NCBI GenBank assembly: GCA_046719715.1
Contig: JBDNCJ010000005.1
Span: forward strand, 1-64,000
Length of the DNA: 64,000 nucleotides
Source: JANWWM01 sp046719715
Lineage (GTDB): Bacteria; Bacteroidota; Chlorobiia; Chlorobiales; Thermochlorobacteraceae
Reading direction: 5' to 3'
Under the pieces are notes generated by a model. It was not told the DNA's origin, searched no databases, and saw only the letters and a program-made list of their open reading frames with translations. The translations under genes were made by a program, and so were the position numbers. This document shows positions 49,724-58,206 of this stretch, piece after piece. Position 1 is the first letter of the stretch. Every line of letters starts with the position of its first letter.

Positions 49724-52252
49724 ATGAAAAGAAAACAACTCCTGCTACTCTTATGTTTGTCGCAGACAGTATTAGCGCAAGATTTCAGGCAGGAACCTAT
49801 CGGCGAAATTCAACACGTCGAGTTTGTGCGATTTATCGATGAAAATGGAAATTCATCGTGCAGGCAATTCACGCGAACTGCTGAAGAAGCCGCCGCACTG
49901 GAAGAAGCAAAGGCGAAAGCGGGAATGGTCGTGTTACAAAACACCGTTGGAAGACGCGCACAGGGGCAAGGGCTCGACATTGTGTTGAGAGGCACGCCGC
50001 AACTGCTCCAATTTCCTGCCGCAGTAACCGCATTTGAAGTCGCGGCACAACGGCTCGAAGCCTACATTGCCAATCCCATTACGGTCGTCATTGACGTCGA
50101 CTACGGTCCAACGCGCTTCGGTTCGCCTTGGGGACCTGGCGTATTAGGTTCAACGAGTTCAGCCGTTATTTCGCTGTCGGGCTACACGGTTCGTCGCTTT
50201 GCGGATTCGCTCATTGCGCGTGCGCCGGGCTACGCGCCAATCTACAACGCCATTCCGCAACCCGTTCCAAATACGGCGGGCGCGCCAAATCCACTGCCCT
50301 CTGGCACGACGCCAAATCTTCAAGCCCTCGGCATTCTGAACGCCAACGGCAACTTGCTTAGCCCTGTGCCCAGCATTGGATTTAACTCAAACTTCCCGTT
50401 TGACCTTGACCCCAGCAACGGTATTTCACCTGGACAAACCGATTTTGACGCAGTAGCGGTTCACGAAATCGGGCACGCGTTAGGGTTTGTCTCCGTCATT
50501 GGCTCAAACACAAACTTCTTGCGCACGTGGGATTTCTTCCGATTTCGTCCAGGTGCCGTTACCAATCTGCAAACCTTCGCAACCGCTCAACGTGTCAACA
50601 CGCCGGGGCCGAGCCCAAGCGGCGGCGACCAAGTCTTCTGGGACGGCACGCGCGAATGGGAAGTCTCAACCGCACGCGGCGACCGCACCGGCGGCGATGG
50701 TCAGCAAGCCTCACACTGGCGCGACGACGCTCAACGCGGTAATGTGCCGCTTCTGGAGCGCAAAATCGGTATCATGGATCCAAACCTCGCCGCAGGCGTG
50801 CGCGACACGCTCAAATTCGCCGACTGGAAAGCTCTCGGCGTGATGGGCTGGCAAGTAACTAAAATCGAAGAAGTCAAAAACGTTCAAGTAACCAGCGACT
50901 TCCAAACTCCAACCTCCGTTCAACTGCAATGGACGAATCCGCAATTCACAGTCGGCGGCGGCACGATTGAAAACCTTGAAATCTTGCTCTTCCGAAATAA
51001 TCAACTCATCACGGCGTTCGCGAGCGCGCAACCCAATCAAACCGTTACATTCAGCGATACCGGCTTAACGCAGTATGCAACGGCGACCTACACCATCTAC
51101 GCGCACGACCCCGACTTAGAAGACTCTGGATTCCCCGTTTCAAGAGACATCACTGTTGGCGGCTCGCCGCGCCCTGCCGCGCCTACAGAAATTACTGCAC
51201 GAAGCAACGAAAGCACGGTGGTTGTCAGAGTAACCGCCCCGACCGTCCATGACGACGGCACAACGCTGCACAACCTAAGCGCGATTCGTTTGTTCCGTCT
51301 CAATACACAGCCTCAAAACTTGGTGACTGAATTGACCCTCGCAACGACGGACACCGGAAAAACCTTCACCTTCACCGATACGCCACCGCGTCGCCCAATT
51401 CCAAACTACAACTACGTGGCACAGTTTATTGGTGCTGCGCCGCCAAGCGTCAATGCCGTCGGTCTAGAACGCTCTACGTCCAACATTCGCGCGGGCGTTG
51501 TTCAAAATGCGAACTACACCGAAACCTTCGAAACCAGCCGACGAAGCGTGGTTGAAGACTTCGCGTGGGATAGCACGAACACCCTCGCCTACCAAAGCAC
51601 TTGGTCGTTTGGCGCGCTAAACTACGGCGCAAACCTCGACGCTTCCGCCTACATTCCGCAAACGCGCATGCTCAATGGCGGCGAATTACGCTTTTGGACG
51701 ATTTGCCGCACCGGCGCAAATGACTCCGGTGTCGTTGAAATCTCGAAAAATCGTGGTGCAACATGGTCGCCCGTTCTGACCTTATCGAGCAACACTCACC
51801 CCGAATGGGCGGCAGGTCAAAATGTGTGGTTCGAAAAAAGCATCTCGCTTTCCAGTTTCAACACGGATACTATTGTAACCCGCTTCCGATTGCTCAGCAG
51901 CGCAAGCGGCGGCGGATTCGGTTGGCTCATCGATGATATTGCGCTCTCGCAAGGCACGCTCTCGACCAATCCGCAAACGAGCAAGCCGTATCAATTTGCA
52001 TTAGAACAAAATTATCCGAACCCCTTCAACCCAACCACGACGATTCAGTATGAATTGGCTTCGCCAAGCGAAGTCAAGCTGCGCGTCTTTGATGTTTTGG
52101 GACGTGAAGTCGCAACACTCGTCAATGCGCGTCAAAGTGCTGGACGCTATCGAGCCGAGTTCAATGCAACTGCGCTTTCCAGCGGCGTGTATTTCTACCG
52201 ATTAGAAACGCAGGACTTTACGCAGACGAGGAAAATGTTTTTGGTGAAGTAA
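49724..52252 (+). CDS. secreted zinc metalloprotease-like protein with type IX sorting domain
   Basis: 842 residues. Signal peptide MKRKQLLLLLCLSQTVLAQ. The first half has a predicted metallopeptidase unit (IANPITVVIDVDYGPTRFG, then DFDAVAVHEIGHALGFVSVIG with the HExxH zinc motif HEIGH). The third ligand is probably in the later GIMDPNL region. Two fibronectin-III-like beta units follow (about 385-600), then a jelly-roll-like segment (WSFGALNYGANLDASAYIPQ). The end is a T9SS domain: EQNYPNPFNPTTTIQYE, FDVLGREVATLV, GVYFYRLE. It is expected outside the cell. Target protein unknown. Confidence 0.87.
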   Translation: MKRKQLLLLLCLSQTVLAQDFRQEPIGEIQHVEFVRFIDENGNSSCRQFTRTAEEAAALEEAKAKAGMVVLQNTVGRRAQGQGLDIVLRGTPQLLQFPAAVTAFEVAAQRLEAYIANPITVVIDVDYGPTRFGSPWGPGVLGSTSSAVISLSGYTVRRFADSLIARAPGYAPIYNAIPQPVPNTAGAPNPLPSGTTPNLQALGILNANGNLLSPVPSIGFNSNFPFDLDPSNGISPGQTDFDAVAVHEIGHALGFVSVIGSNTNFLRTWDFFRFRPGAVTNLQTFATAQRVNTPGPSPSGGDQVFWDGTREWEVSTARGDRTGGDGQQASHWRDDAQRGNVPLLERKIGIMDPNLAAGVRDTLKFADWKALGVMGWQVTKIEEVKNVQVTSDFQTPTSVQLQWTNPQFTVGGGTIENLEILLFRNNQLITAFASAQPNQTVTFSDTGLTQYATATYTIYAHDPDLEDSGFPVSRDITVGGSPRPAAPTEITARSNESTVVVRVTAPTVHDDGTTLHNLSAIRLFRLNTQPQNLVTELTLATTDTGKTFTFTDTPPRRPIPNYNYVAQFIGAAPPSVNAVGLERSTSNIRAGVVQNANYTETFETSRRSVVEDFAWDSTNTLAYQSTWSFGALNYGANLDASAYIPQTRMLNGGELRFWTICRTGANDSGVVEISKNRGATWSPVLTLSSNTHPEWAAGQNVWFEKSISLSSFNTDTIVTRFRLLSSASGGGFGWLIDDIALSQGTLSTNPQTSKPYQFALEQNYPNPFNPTTTIQYELASPSEVKLRVFDVLGREVATLVNARQSAGRYRAEFNATALSSGVYFYRLETQDFTQTRKMFLVK

Positions 52253-52285
52253 TTAAAATCCGCTTCCGAAAATCCGCATAAAACA

Positions 52286-52314
52286 AAAACGGACGCGTTC
52301 AAGGCGTCCGTTTT
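52286..52314. terminator. bidirectional terminator between metalloprotease and ferredoxin
   Basis: AAAACGGACGC (52286-52296), 7-base loop, GCGTCCGTTTT (52304-52314): a perfect 11-base-pair stem flanked by A- and T-runs. It serves the rightward metalloprotease gene and the leftward ferredoxin gene. Confidence 0.9.
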
Positions 52315-52333
52315 GCGTTTCGTTTGATGTGGC

Positions 52334-52654
52334 TTATCGCGCAAAGAAGGGCTTGTCGTAAAGTTCAAGCCGCTTTTCAGGCGTAAAGCGAAAATCGAGA
52401 ATTTCGCCTTCGGGGCGAACCTCAATGAGCGCACCCGATGGGCATGCATCAACATCAAAACAAAGTTGACAAGAAATGCAGGCTTTTTGGTCGATGTAAT
52501 ACCGAAAGCCGCCTTCTTGCACGTCGCCGTAGAGTTTGACGCCAATGGCGTTAACTTTGGGCGGACATTGGTCTAAACAGAATCCGCATGCGATGCACAA
52601 GTTCTCGATAATGTCGTACTTGTTCTTCGCACGCTTTTTCACGGCTGCTGCCAT
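52334..52654 (-). CDS. two-cluster [4Fe-4S] ferredoxin
   Basis: 106 residues from the ATG at 52652-52654, fixed by a GGAGG site upstream; the longer frame has none. Cluster 1 ligands are in LCIACGFCLDQCPP and cluster 2 in ACISCQLCFDVDACPSGA, where CxxCxxC is followed by four residues before the last Cys rather than the usual three. The N-terminus is Lys-rich (AAAVKKRAKNKYD). It transfers low-potential electrons; the partner is unknown because neighbours are unrelated. Confidence 0.9.
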   Translation of the reverse strand: MAAAVKKRAKNKYDIIENLCIACGFCLDQCPPKVNAIGVKLYGDVQEGGFRYYIDQKACISCQLCFDVDACPSGALIEVRPEGEILDFRFTPEKRLELYDKPFFAR

Positions 52655-52803
52655 AGCAGTGTCCTCCGTTGTGGTTAATGGTTGTAAAAAATTATTTCCA
52701 TGATGAATATAAGGGCTTTTCAATACGTTCCGAAATTCTCTTCGGGCGCGCGAAGTCGCTATGGACGATTAACCACGAACGATTTTCAGTCATCAGACGA
52801 GCA

Positions 52804-54195
52804 ATGAACCTTCTTGAACAAGAGCCGATTGCCGCCATTGCGACGGCGGCGGGCGAAAGTGCAATTTCCATCGTGCGCATGAGTGGCAAGGGTGTGCTGG
52901 AAATCGCTGATAAAGTCTTTCGCAAAGCGGGCGATAAAAATTTTTCATTCCTGAAAACGGATTCTCACACGGCGCATTACGGACGACTCATTGATGCCAA
53001 AGGCGAGATGATTGACGAAGTCATGGCAATCGTCTACAAATCGCCGCGCTCTTTCACGATGGAAGATTCGGTTGAGTTCAACTGTCATGGCGGGGTGATT
53101 GTAACGCAGACTGTTCTCGAGACCTTGCTCGAGGCAGGCTGTCGCCTTGCTGAAGCGGGCGAATTTACGCGCCGTGCCTTTCTCAACGGGCGCATTGACT
53201 TAATTCAAGCCGAGGCGATTGGCGAAATGATTCATGCAAAAACGGCGGCGGCGTATCGCTCTGCGCTCTCGCACCTCAAAGGCGACTTGTCTAAAAAACT
53301 CGCCGCCCTGCGCGAAGACCTGCTCAACGCCTGCTCCATGCTCGAGCTCGAGCTCGATTTCGGCGAAGAAGACGTCGAGTTTCAAAGCCGAGACGACCTC
53401 AAAGCCAAAATGCGAAACCTAAACCAAACGCTCACAGAACTTGCCGATTCGTTTAAGTTTGGAAAACTCGTTCAAGAGGGTGTGCGAACTGCCATCGTCG
53501 GCAGACCTAACGCGGGCAAATCCACCTTGCTCAACGCCTTGCTCGGCAAAGAGCGCGCCATTGTCAGCGACATCGCCGGCACCACGCGCGATTACATCGA
53601 GGAAAGTTTCGTCATCGACGGCGTCTTGTTCAAACTCATCGACACGGCTGGACTGCGCGCAACGCACGACCAAATCGAAGGCGAAGGCATTCGACGCAGT
53701 TACGAAAAAATCGAAGAAGCCGACTTAATTCTTTATCTCATCGATGCCTCAAAGCCCATAGACCCCGATGAACAAAGGGAGATTGAAGCGATGCGCAAAA
53801 AAAATGCAGAAGCAAAACTGTTGACCGTGTTGAATAAAGCGGATAAGGTTGAGAATGTAGAATTCAGGATTGAGAATATAGAAGCATTGAAAATCTCTGC
53901 ACTCACACGCGCAGGCATGGACGAATTGAAAACACGAATGAAATCGCTCGCACTTGGCACAGAAAAACTCTCAGAGGGAAGTATCATGCTCACCAACCTT
54001 CGCCACTACGAGGCGATTCGCAATGCACTGCAAAGTTTAGCGCAAGCCGAAGCACAAGTTGAACGGCACGCGCCGACGGAACTCATCGCCTCCGACCTGC
54101 GCGACGCGCTCCATCACATCGGCACTATCACGGGCAAAGTTTCTACCGACGATATTCTCAACAACATTTTCGCCAAGTTCTGCATTGGAAAATGA
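52804..54195 (+). CDS. mnmE: tRNA modification GTPase MnmE
   Basis: 463 residues from the ATG at 52804; a longer frame upstream is rejected. N-terminal tetrahydrofolate-binding domain (IAAIATAAGESAISIVRMSG, VEFNCHGGVIV, AEAGEFTRRAFLNGRIDLIQ in parts), helical domain, then the G domain: G1 GRPNAGKSTLLNALLG, G2 AGTTRDYIEE, G3 LIDTAGLR, G4 LNKADK. The C-terminal motif is FCIGK. With MnmG it installs the cmnm5 group on wobble uridines. mnmG is not in the window. Confidence 0.97.
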   Translation: MNLLEQEPIAAIATAAGESAISIVRMSGKGVLEIADKVFRKAGDKNFSFLKTDSHTAHYGRLIDAKGEMIDEVMAIVYKSPRSFTMEDSVEFNCHGGVIVTQTVLETLLEAGCRLAEAGEFTRRAFLNGRIDLIQAEAIGEMIHAKTAAAYRSALSHLKGDLSKKLAALREDLLNACSMLELELDFGEEDVEFQSRDDLKAKMRNLNQTLTELADSFKFGKLVQEGVRTAIVGRPNAGKSTLLNALLGKERAIVSDIAGTTRDYIEESFVIDGVLFKLIDTAGLRATHDQIEGEGIRRSYEKIEEADLILYLIDASKPIDPDEQREIEAMRKKNAEAKLLTVLNKADKVENVEFRIENIEALKISALTRAGMDELKTRMKSLALGTEKLSEGSIMLTNLRHYEAIRNALQSLAQAEAQVERHAPTELIASDLRDALHHIGTITGKVSTDDILNNIFAKFCIGK

Positions 54196-54237
54196 GACGC
54201 GTTTGATTACCCAACTCCCAAAACAAACTTGAAACCA

Positions 54238-54621
54238 ATGAGTCGATTAACGGATAAAACAGACAGCGAGGCTCTTGACTTCAAAAGCAAAATCGCCGCC
54301 TTTGCGAACTTGTCTGATAATTGGGACGGACTCGGAACATCTGAGCCTTCTCAACTTGCAATTAGCAACGCGCTATTCGTTCTCGAAGCACTTTTCAAAA
54401 ATGAGACGCTTCCCGATTTTGTCAATGCAACAAGCGATGACAGCATCGTTGTTCAGCTTCAACGAGAAAACGGTTTTTACTTGTTTGAATGCTTCAACAA
54501 CGGCGATATTGTTTTCTTGAAAAAGCAAAACGGCAAGCGAGATGTGGTCGATTTACAAAAGTGGGATATTCAAAACGCGGTAGCTCAAATTTCTGCCAAC
54601 AAAACCAATGCCTTGTTTTGA
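54238..54621 (+). CDS. hypothetical protein with an antitoxin-like profile
   Basis: 127 residues from the ATG at 54238; a TTG at 54229 is also possible. Contains FANLSDNWDGLGTSEPSQLA, a W-D-G pattern with a following SNALFVLEALF helix, then alternating strands (SIVVQLQRENGFYLFEC, NNGDIVFLKKQ). WDGxGxxxPS segments are typical of small uncharacterised proteins found near restriction or toxin genes. I do not assign a function. It directly precedes the decayed region. Confidence 0.55.
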   Translation: MSRLTDKTDSEALDFKSKIAAFANLSDNWDGLGTSEPSQLAISNALFVLEALFKNETLPDFVNATSDDSIVVQLQRENGFYLFECFNNGDIVFLKKQNGKRDVVDLQKWDIQNAVAQISANKTNALF

Positions 54622-54896
54622 CATTCCCGAAAGATTGCACGCAAACGGCAAATCGCTCGGTACACAATTTGCCGACGATGAGAAACTCTTTCGCCGATTC
54701 GCGCAAACCGAACAGAATAAGCCCGCCATCATTAACGGCAAATTAACGCACGCCTCGTTCTCGCTTAAAGAAATGTCGGTCAATCGAGACAAAGTATTCA
54801 GAGCGTCCCGAAGACGTGCTTTACAACATTAAAACGGGAAATCACTTTTGGGATTGCGGCATTTACGCCTTTCGCGTCGGCGAGATTAAATCACTC
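54608..54896 (+). pseudogene. frameshifted, truncated gene of unknown function
   Basis: The ATG at 54608 (MPCFDIPERLHANGKSLGTQ) runs in frame to NRDK at 54793. One extra base near 54794 then shifts the reading to YSERPEDVLYNIKTGNHFWD followed by CGIYAFRVGEIKS. The two halves fit one protein. Past about 54897 the plus-strand reading only mirrors the opposite-strand methylase remnant, so the 3' end is lost. It overlaps the end of the preceding gene. Family not recognised. Confidence 0.55.
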
Positions 54897-55222
54897 TCAC
54901 ACCTCATAGACCTTCATCACCTCATCGCCGAAGTGGTTAATCACCTTCACGGCGATTTTGCCTGACTTCGGTTTGTCAAACGGGACTGAAACCGTCGTGT
55001 AAAGTTGCGCCCATTTTTCTTCGCTCACCTCCGCCTTCAACGCCCGCTTGAGTTTTTTATACGGGTCGTTTGCGCCCGTGAAATACGCCTGCCGCACGAA
55101 AAAACTCTCGCCGTTGTAATTGGTTTCCTTTTTCAAGCGGAAGGCTGGCGCGCAGGTCGGCGCGAAGAATGTGGTCGCCGCCGATGTCTACAGTGGTCTC
55201 ATGGTGTTCATGCTTATCAAAA
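54897..55222 (-). pseudogene. 3' remnant of an adenine-specific DNA methylase (type III Mod-like)
   Basis: An open frame at 54897-55136 gives YNGESFFVRQAYFTGANDPY, KKLKRALKAEVSEEKWAQLY and KSGKIAVKVINHFGDEVMKV, which I recognise as the closing part of adenine methylases of type III-like systems. Upstream, IGGDHILRADLRAS lies in another frame, with a shift near 55145. All catalytic motifs (DPPY, FxGxG) are missing. It is a dead fragment. Family attribution is from recalled sequence pattern. Confidence 0.6.
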
Positions 55223-55237
55223 GTTATTTTCAAAAAG

Positions 55238-55282
55238 TTACAATGATTGTAGGAAAGCGCGAATGAGATTTTTTGAGTCATA
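55238..55282 (-). pseudogene. duplicate 3' tip of the restriction helicase gene
   Basis: The frame YDSKNLIRAFLQSL-stop parallels YDSINLIRAFVASM-stop at the end of the helicase remnant at 55961. The DNA forms a 30-base direct repeat (55253-55282 and 55976-56005, 28 of 30 identical) that brackets the toxin-antitoxin pair. Confidence 0.6.
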
Positions 55283-55361
55283 AATTTTTCAATGCTTACG
55301 AAAGAGAATGAGTTTGTTAAATTCTTGTATCAAAATCGCAACAATTTAGACGACGCTAAAG

Positions 55362-55610
55362 ATGAAAACAATTGAGGTTACCGTAGAAAACGGCGTGATA
55401 ACGCTTGCGCCGAATGTAGAACTGCCGAAACATTCACGATTAGCATTGCTCTTGCTTGAGTCGGGCGACGACATATCCACACTCGATTTGACGAAACTCG
55501 CCGACGCAAACCCGTCATTTGATTTCTTGAAAGCCGAGCCTGACCTTTACAGCGAAGCCGATATAAAACCTGAAAATCGCAACCCAAAATATCGTTCTCA
55601 ACGCCCATGA
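55362..55610 (+). CDS. putative antitoxin of a MazF/PemK-type pair
   Basis: 82 residues. The N-terminus MKTIEVTVENGVITLAPNVE looks like a short beta-hairpin DNA-binding or AbrB/DUF104-like domain. The tail is acidic and flexible (DANPSFDFLKAEPDLYSEAD), as expected for the toxin-neutralising part. Its TGA overlaps the toxin ATG by four bases, the usual antitoxin-first arrangement. Intact although it lies within decayed restriction genes. Confidence 0.78.
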   Translation: MKTIEVTVENGVITLAPNVELPKHSRLALLLLESGDDISTLDLTKLADANPSFDFLKAEPDLYSEADIKPENRNPKYRSQRP

Positions 55611-55948
55611 AGTTTAGTCGGGGCGATATTGTTGTTGCAGATTTTCCGTTCACGGCGATGACCGATTTCAAGAAACGTCCGTGCGTTGTGCTTGCTCAAA
55701 GCGATACGCCCGATGATTACATCGTTGCGTTTATATCGTCATCATCGGACGCACGATCTTTGCCGTCGGCGGTGTCGGTATTACCCACGCACAAAGAATG
55801 GGACAAGACAGGCTTGCGCGCGGCGTGCGTGATACGACCGGATAAATTGATGACGCTGCACACATCGCTAATCGCCGGAAAAATCGGGAATTTGCCCGAA
55901 GACCGCATCGCCGAATTGAAAGAAAAACTTGCAGGCTTATTGCTGTGA
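55607..55948 (+). CDS. MazF/PemK-family toxin (endoribonuclease)
   Basis: 113 residues. MKFSRGDIVVADFPFTAMTD is the first SH3-like strand pair with GDIV. KKRPCVVLAQSD holds the conserved R-P-x-V-V. DYIVAFISSS, GLRAACVIRPDKLMTLHTSL and GKIGNLPEDRIAELKEKLAG close the family profile. PemK/MazF toxins cut mRNA and stall growth when free of antitoxin. Apparently full length and functional. Flanked by the 30-base direct repeat. Confidence 0.9.
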   Translation: MKFSRGDIVVADFPFTAMTDFKKRPCVVLAQSDTPDDYIVAFISSSSDARSLPSAVSVLPTHKEWDKTGLRAACVIRPDKLMTLHTSLIAGKIGNLPEDRIAELKEKLAGLLL

Positions 55949-55960
55949 CTGCGCCGCTTT

Positions 55961-56448
55961 TCACATCGACGCAACGAAAGCGCGAATGAGATTTATTGAA
56001 TCATACACGTCGCGCAGTTCCAGAAACGCCCACTTGCAGAAGTTGCCCGCATTATTGACGGCGGGAATCCACAGGGTTTTGGCGGTTTCAACTTTTGCCT
56101 CTTTCGCCGCATCTTTTTTGCCGGTTACTTCCAGAATCACGTTCAGCACATCGCCCGATTGGGTTTTTATTTTTGCGCTTTTCGGCGGTAGCAGTGATGC
56201 GCTTCGTCGTTAATGACGATGATATTTTTCTGGCCTTTCAAACTTTTTCAGTCGAGCGTCCATTCCGTTTCAAAGGTGAGTTGATGTTTGTTGCGCGATT
56301 TGGCGCGCGCGATGGGCACAAAGTAGATGCTTTCGCGTCGCGATTCGATAATCTCATTTGAAATCCCCTCATGCTCGAACTTGAAGTGACGCGCGGGTTC
56401 GGCGAAGGGCGAATTGATAATCGGATTTTCGATAATTGCGTCGGGCAT
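55961..56448 (-). pseudogene. gutted DEAH helicase/restriction subunit (type III Res-like)
   Basis: Three collinear scraps remain. At 56448-56248 the N-terminus: MPDAIIENPIINSPFAEPAR, HFKFEHEGISNEIIESRR and FETEWTLD-stop. In the same frame after the stop: KGQKNIIVINDEAHHCYRRK, the helicase DEAH-box motif (about 56170-56230). In another frame (56149-55961) the C-terminus: LNVILEVTGKKDAAKEAKVE, TAKTLWIPAVNNAGNFCKWA and FLELRDVYDSINLIRAF. A full protein would be about 900-1000 residues; here under 170 survive. Internal deletions and a frameshift make it non-functional. Identification is by recalled family pattern. Confidence 0.7.
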
Positions 56449-56595
56449 AGAAAGAAAAGATATGAATTAGAATAAGTGAAGATAGTCAGTTGAGAAAATG
56501 AAACAACAAGTGAGAGAGCCACAGAACGAATTAAGTCGTAAATTATCCTCGCATCTCCCCGCAAACAGAAGCCAAAGCAAAACATCATAAACATC

Positions 56596-56886
56596 ATGTC
56601 AAGCGACCATTTTCTTGAACAAATTACCATCGCCGAAGTCTTACTCGAAAAATATGAAAGTCTTTCCGCGAAAGTGCGCGATGAGACAGCAACCGAAGCC
56701 GATAAGCACAATCTTGAATTTGCTCGTGAAGTAATTGCGCTCGCTAAAAATCGAGTCTCAATTCTGCGTAACGAGCAAGCACGAGAAAAGGGAGAAGAGG
56801 TGTGGGTCGAGCGCACGTCAGAGTCTCACAATCCGCACATACGCTTGCACGGCGGGGTGCGTGAAGACGACGTCCCAAAATCATAA
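56596..56886 (+). CDS. small charged helical hypothetical protein
   Basis: 96 residues, mostly helical: MSSDHFLEQITIAEVLLEKY, ESLSAKVRDETATEADKHNL, EFAREVIALAKNRVSILRNE, then a polar tail RTSESHNPHIRLHGGVRED. It may form a short coiled coil. No family recognised. It is a plausible gene, with normal composition and a proper length, but no strong start signal. It stands between the decayed restriction region and the sigma factor gene. Confidence 0.45.
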   Translation: MSSDHFLEQITIAEVLLEKYESLSAKVRDETATEADKHNLEFAREVIALAKNRVSILRNEQAREKGEEVWVERTSESHNPHIRLHGGVREDDVPKS

Positions 56887-56895
56887 ATCCAATTA

Positions 56896-56922
56896 AACCT
56901 CTGGACGCATGTAAGCGTCTAA
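56896..56922 (+). promoter_or_regulatory. possible autoregulated ECF promoter
   Basis: AACCT (56896-56900), 15 bases, CGTCTAA (56916-56922). The -10 resembles the CGTCTAA/GTCTAA element read by RpoE-like ECF sigma factors, and the AACC core resembles their GAAC-type -35. It lies about 50 bases before the ECF sigma gene, as expected for self-activation. A short hairpin (GACGC ... GCGTC) overlaps it. Confidence 0.45.
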
Positions 56923-56973
56923 CAAACTGTAAGGCAATGCCTCATCGTTAATTCGAGACGCGTAAAGGCGGAA

Positions 56974-57561
56974 ATGAATCCAAAAAAAACCGATGACGAA
57001 CTTATTGCGGAATTCAAGAGCGGCACAGCGGCACAAAAAGAAAAAGCCTTTGCCGAACTCTTACGCCGACACCGCGAGCCGATTTATTGGGTCTGCCGAC
57101 GACTGCTCAACACCCATGAGGACGCCGACGATGTAACCCAAACCGTGTTCCTGAAAATTTTTCGGGCATTGCCAAATTTTCAAGAAGAAGCGCAGTTTTC
57201 AACTTGGGCATACAGAATTGCAACCAACGAAAGTTTGAACTTCTTGCGTGCCAAAGCCGTCCGACATGCCGAGTCGCTTGATGCCTTGTCATCAGAAGCA
57301 AACACCGACATCAAAGCCGACAGCAGATTGCCCGACGAAGAACTCATGCGCGCCGAAGAGCGAAACGCCATCGATGCGGCAATCGCCTCGCTTCCTGAAA
57401 AACAGCGTGCAGTCTTTGTGATGCGCTATTACGATGAACTGTCATATGAAGAAATTGCCAAAGCCCTTGGCGGCACCGTCGGCGGCTTGAAAGCCAATTA
57501 CTTTCACGCCTTCAAAAAAATAAGTGAGTATTTGAAACGAGCCTTGAAAAACGAACCATGA
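56974..57561 (+). CDS. ECF-type RNA polymerase sigma factor
   Basis: 195 residues. Region 2: AFAELLRRHREPIYWVCRRL and EDADDVTQTVFLKIFRALPN, FSTWAYRIATNESLNFLRAK. Region 4: LPEKQRAVFVMRYYDELSYE and EIAKALGGTVGGLKANYFHA. No region 1.1 or 3, hence ECF group. It redirects RNA polymerase to a stress regulon. Its stop overlaps the ATG of the following membrane protein by four bases, the usual sigma/anti-sigma coupling. Confidence 0.93.
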   Translation: MNPKKTDDELIAEFKSGTAAQKEKAFAELLRRHREPIYWVCRRLLNTHEDADDVTQTVFLKIFRALPNFQEEAQFSTWAYRIATNESLNFLRAKAVRHAESLDALSSEANTDIKADSRLPDEELMRAEERNAIDAAIASLPEKQRAVFVMRYYDELSYEEIAKALGGTVGGLKANYFHAFKKISEYLKRALKNEP

Positions 57562-58181
57562 CCTACGACGACTACCGATACGAACTGCCCGATTTCATTT
57601 TGGGGAAGTCATCGCCCGATGTGGCGCACGCGATTGAGCGGCTGATTGAAACCGATAGCGCATTTCGCGCCGAGTATCTTGAAATGAAAGCGCTCATAGA
57701 AGTGGCGACGCCGAGTTTGAACCGTGCCTTTGAGCACGCGCCCGATGCACCGACGCCTGCATACTTCGAAGCACTTTCCAAAAAAGTGCTTGCACGCGCC
57801 GTTCCGAAAAAAGCAACATGGTGGCAGACCTTCAAAACCGATATGGCGTCGCTCTTTGAAGCACCGCGTTGGCAGTGGGCGGGCGGATTAGTCGGCGCAA
57901 CCCTTGCGCTCGTGCTTATCGTTTTCGCCTCTGAATTGGACGACGACGCGCGCCGAAAAATTCTCGCAAAAGGCGGCAAACCAAGCGAAAAACAGCCGGC
58001 GTTGCTCATTGCCACCAGCAATTTCGCGCTGGGAATAACGCCCGAACTCGTCGTTGCACAAATCGAGGCGCATGAAGCTGAAGAGGTATTGAACATCTTG
58101 GAAAACAAACTTCCAACAAGAAAACAAACTTACAAGGTGCTGACGGAAGAGGAAGCGGAATCGCTCTTCAAACCGATGTAG
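57558..58181 (+). CDS. putative anti-sigma factor, single-span membrane protein
   Basis: 207 residues. A cytoplasmic N-terminus of about 110 residues begins YDDYRYELPDFILGKSSPDV, similar to zinc-less anti-sigma domains, with helices suited to grip the sigma factor. One transmembrane segment follows (WAGGLVGATLALVLIVFAS). The periplasmic part has AKGGKPSEKQ and EAEEVLNILENKL. Call based on coupling (ATGA overlap) and architecture; no HxxxCxxC zinc motif is visible. It would hold the sigma factor at the membrane until a signal. Confidence 0.75.
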   Translation: MTYDDYRYELPDFILGKSSPDVAHAIERLIETDSAFRAEYLEMKALIEVATPSLNRAFEHAPDAPTPAYFEALSKKVLARAVPKKATWWQTFKTDMASLFEAPRWQWAGGLVGATLALVLIVFASELDDDARRKILAKGGKPSEKQPALLIATSNFALGITPELVVAQIEAHEAEEVLNILENKLPTRKQTYKVLTEEEAESLFKPM

Positions 58182-58206
58182 GCAAGTTCATCAGAGGAAA
58201 CTAACC

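Noticed and set aside
53337..53360. CTCGAG-type tandem repeat
   Set aside because: It is simply Leu-Glu codon repetition inside mnmE.
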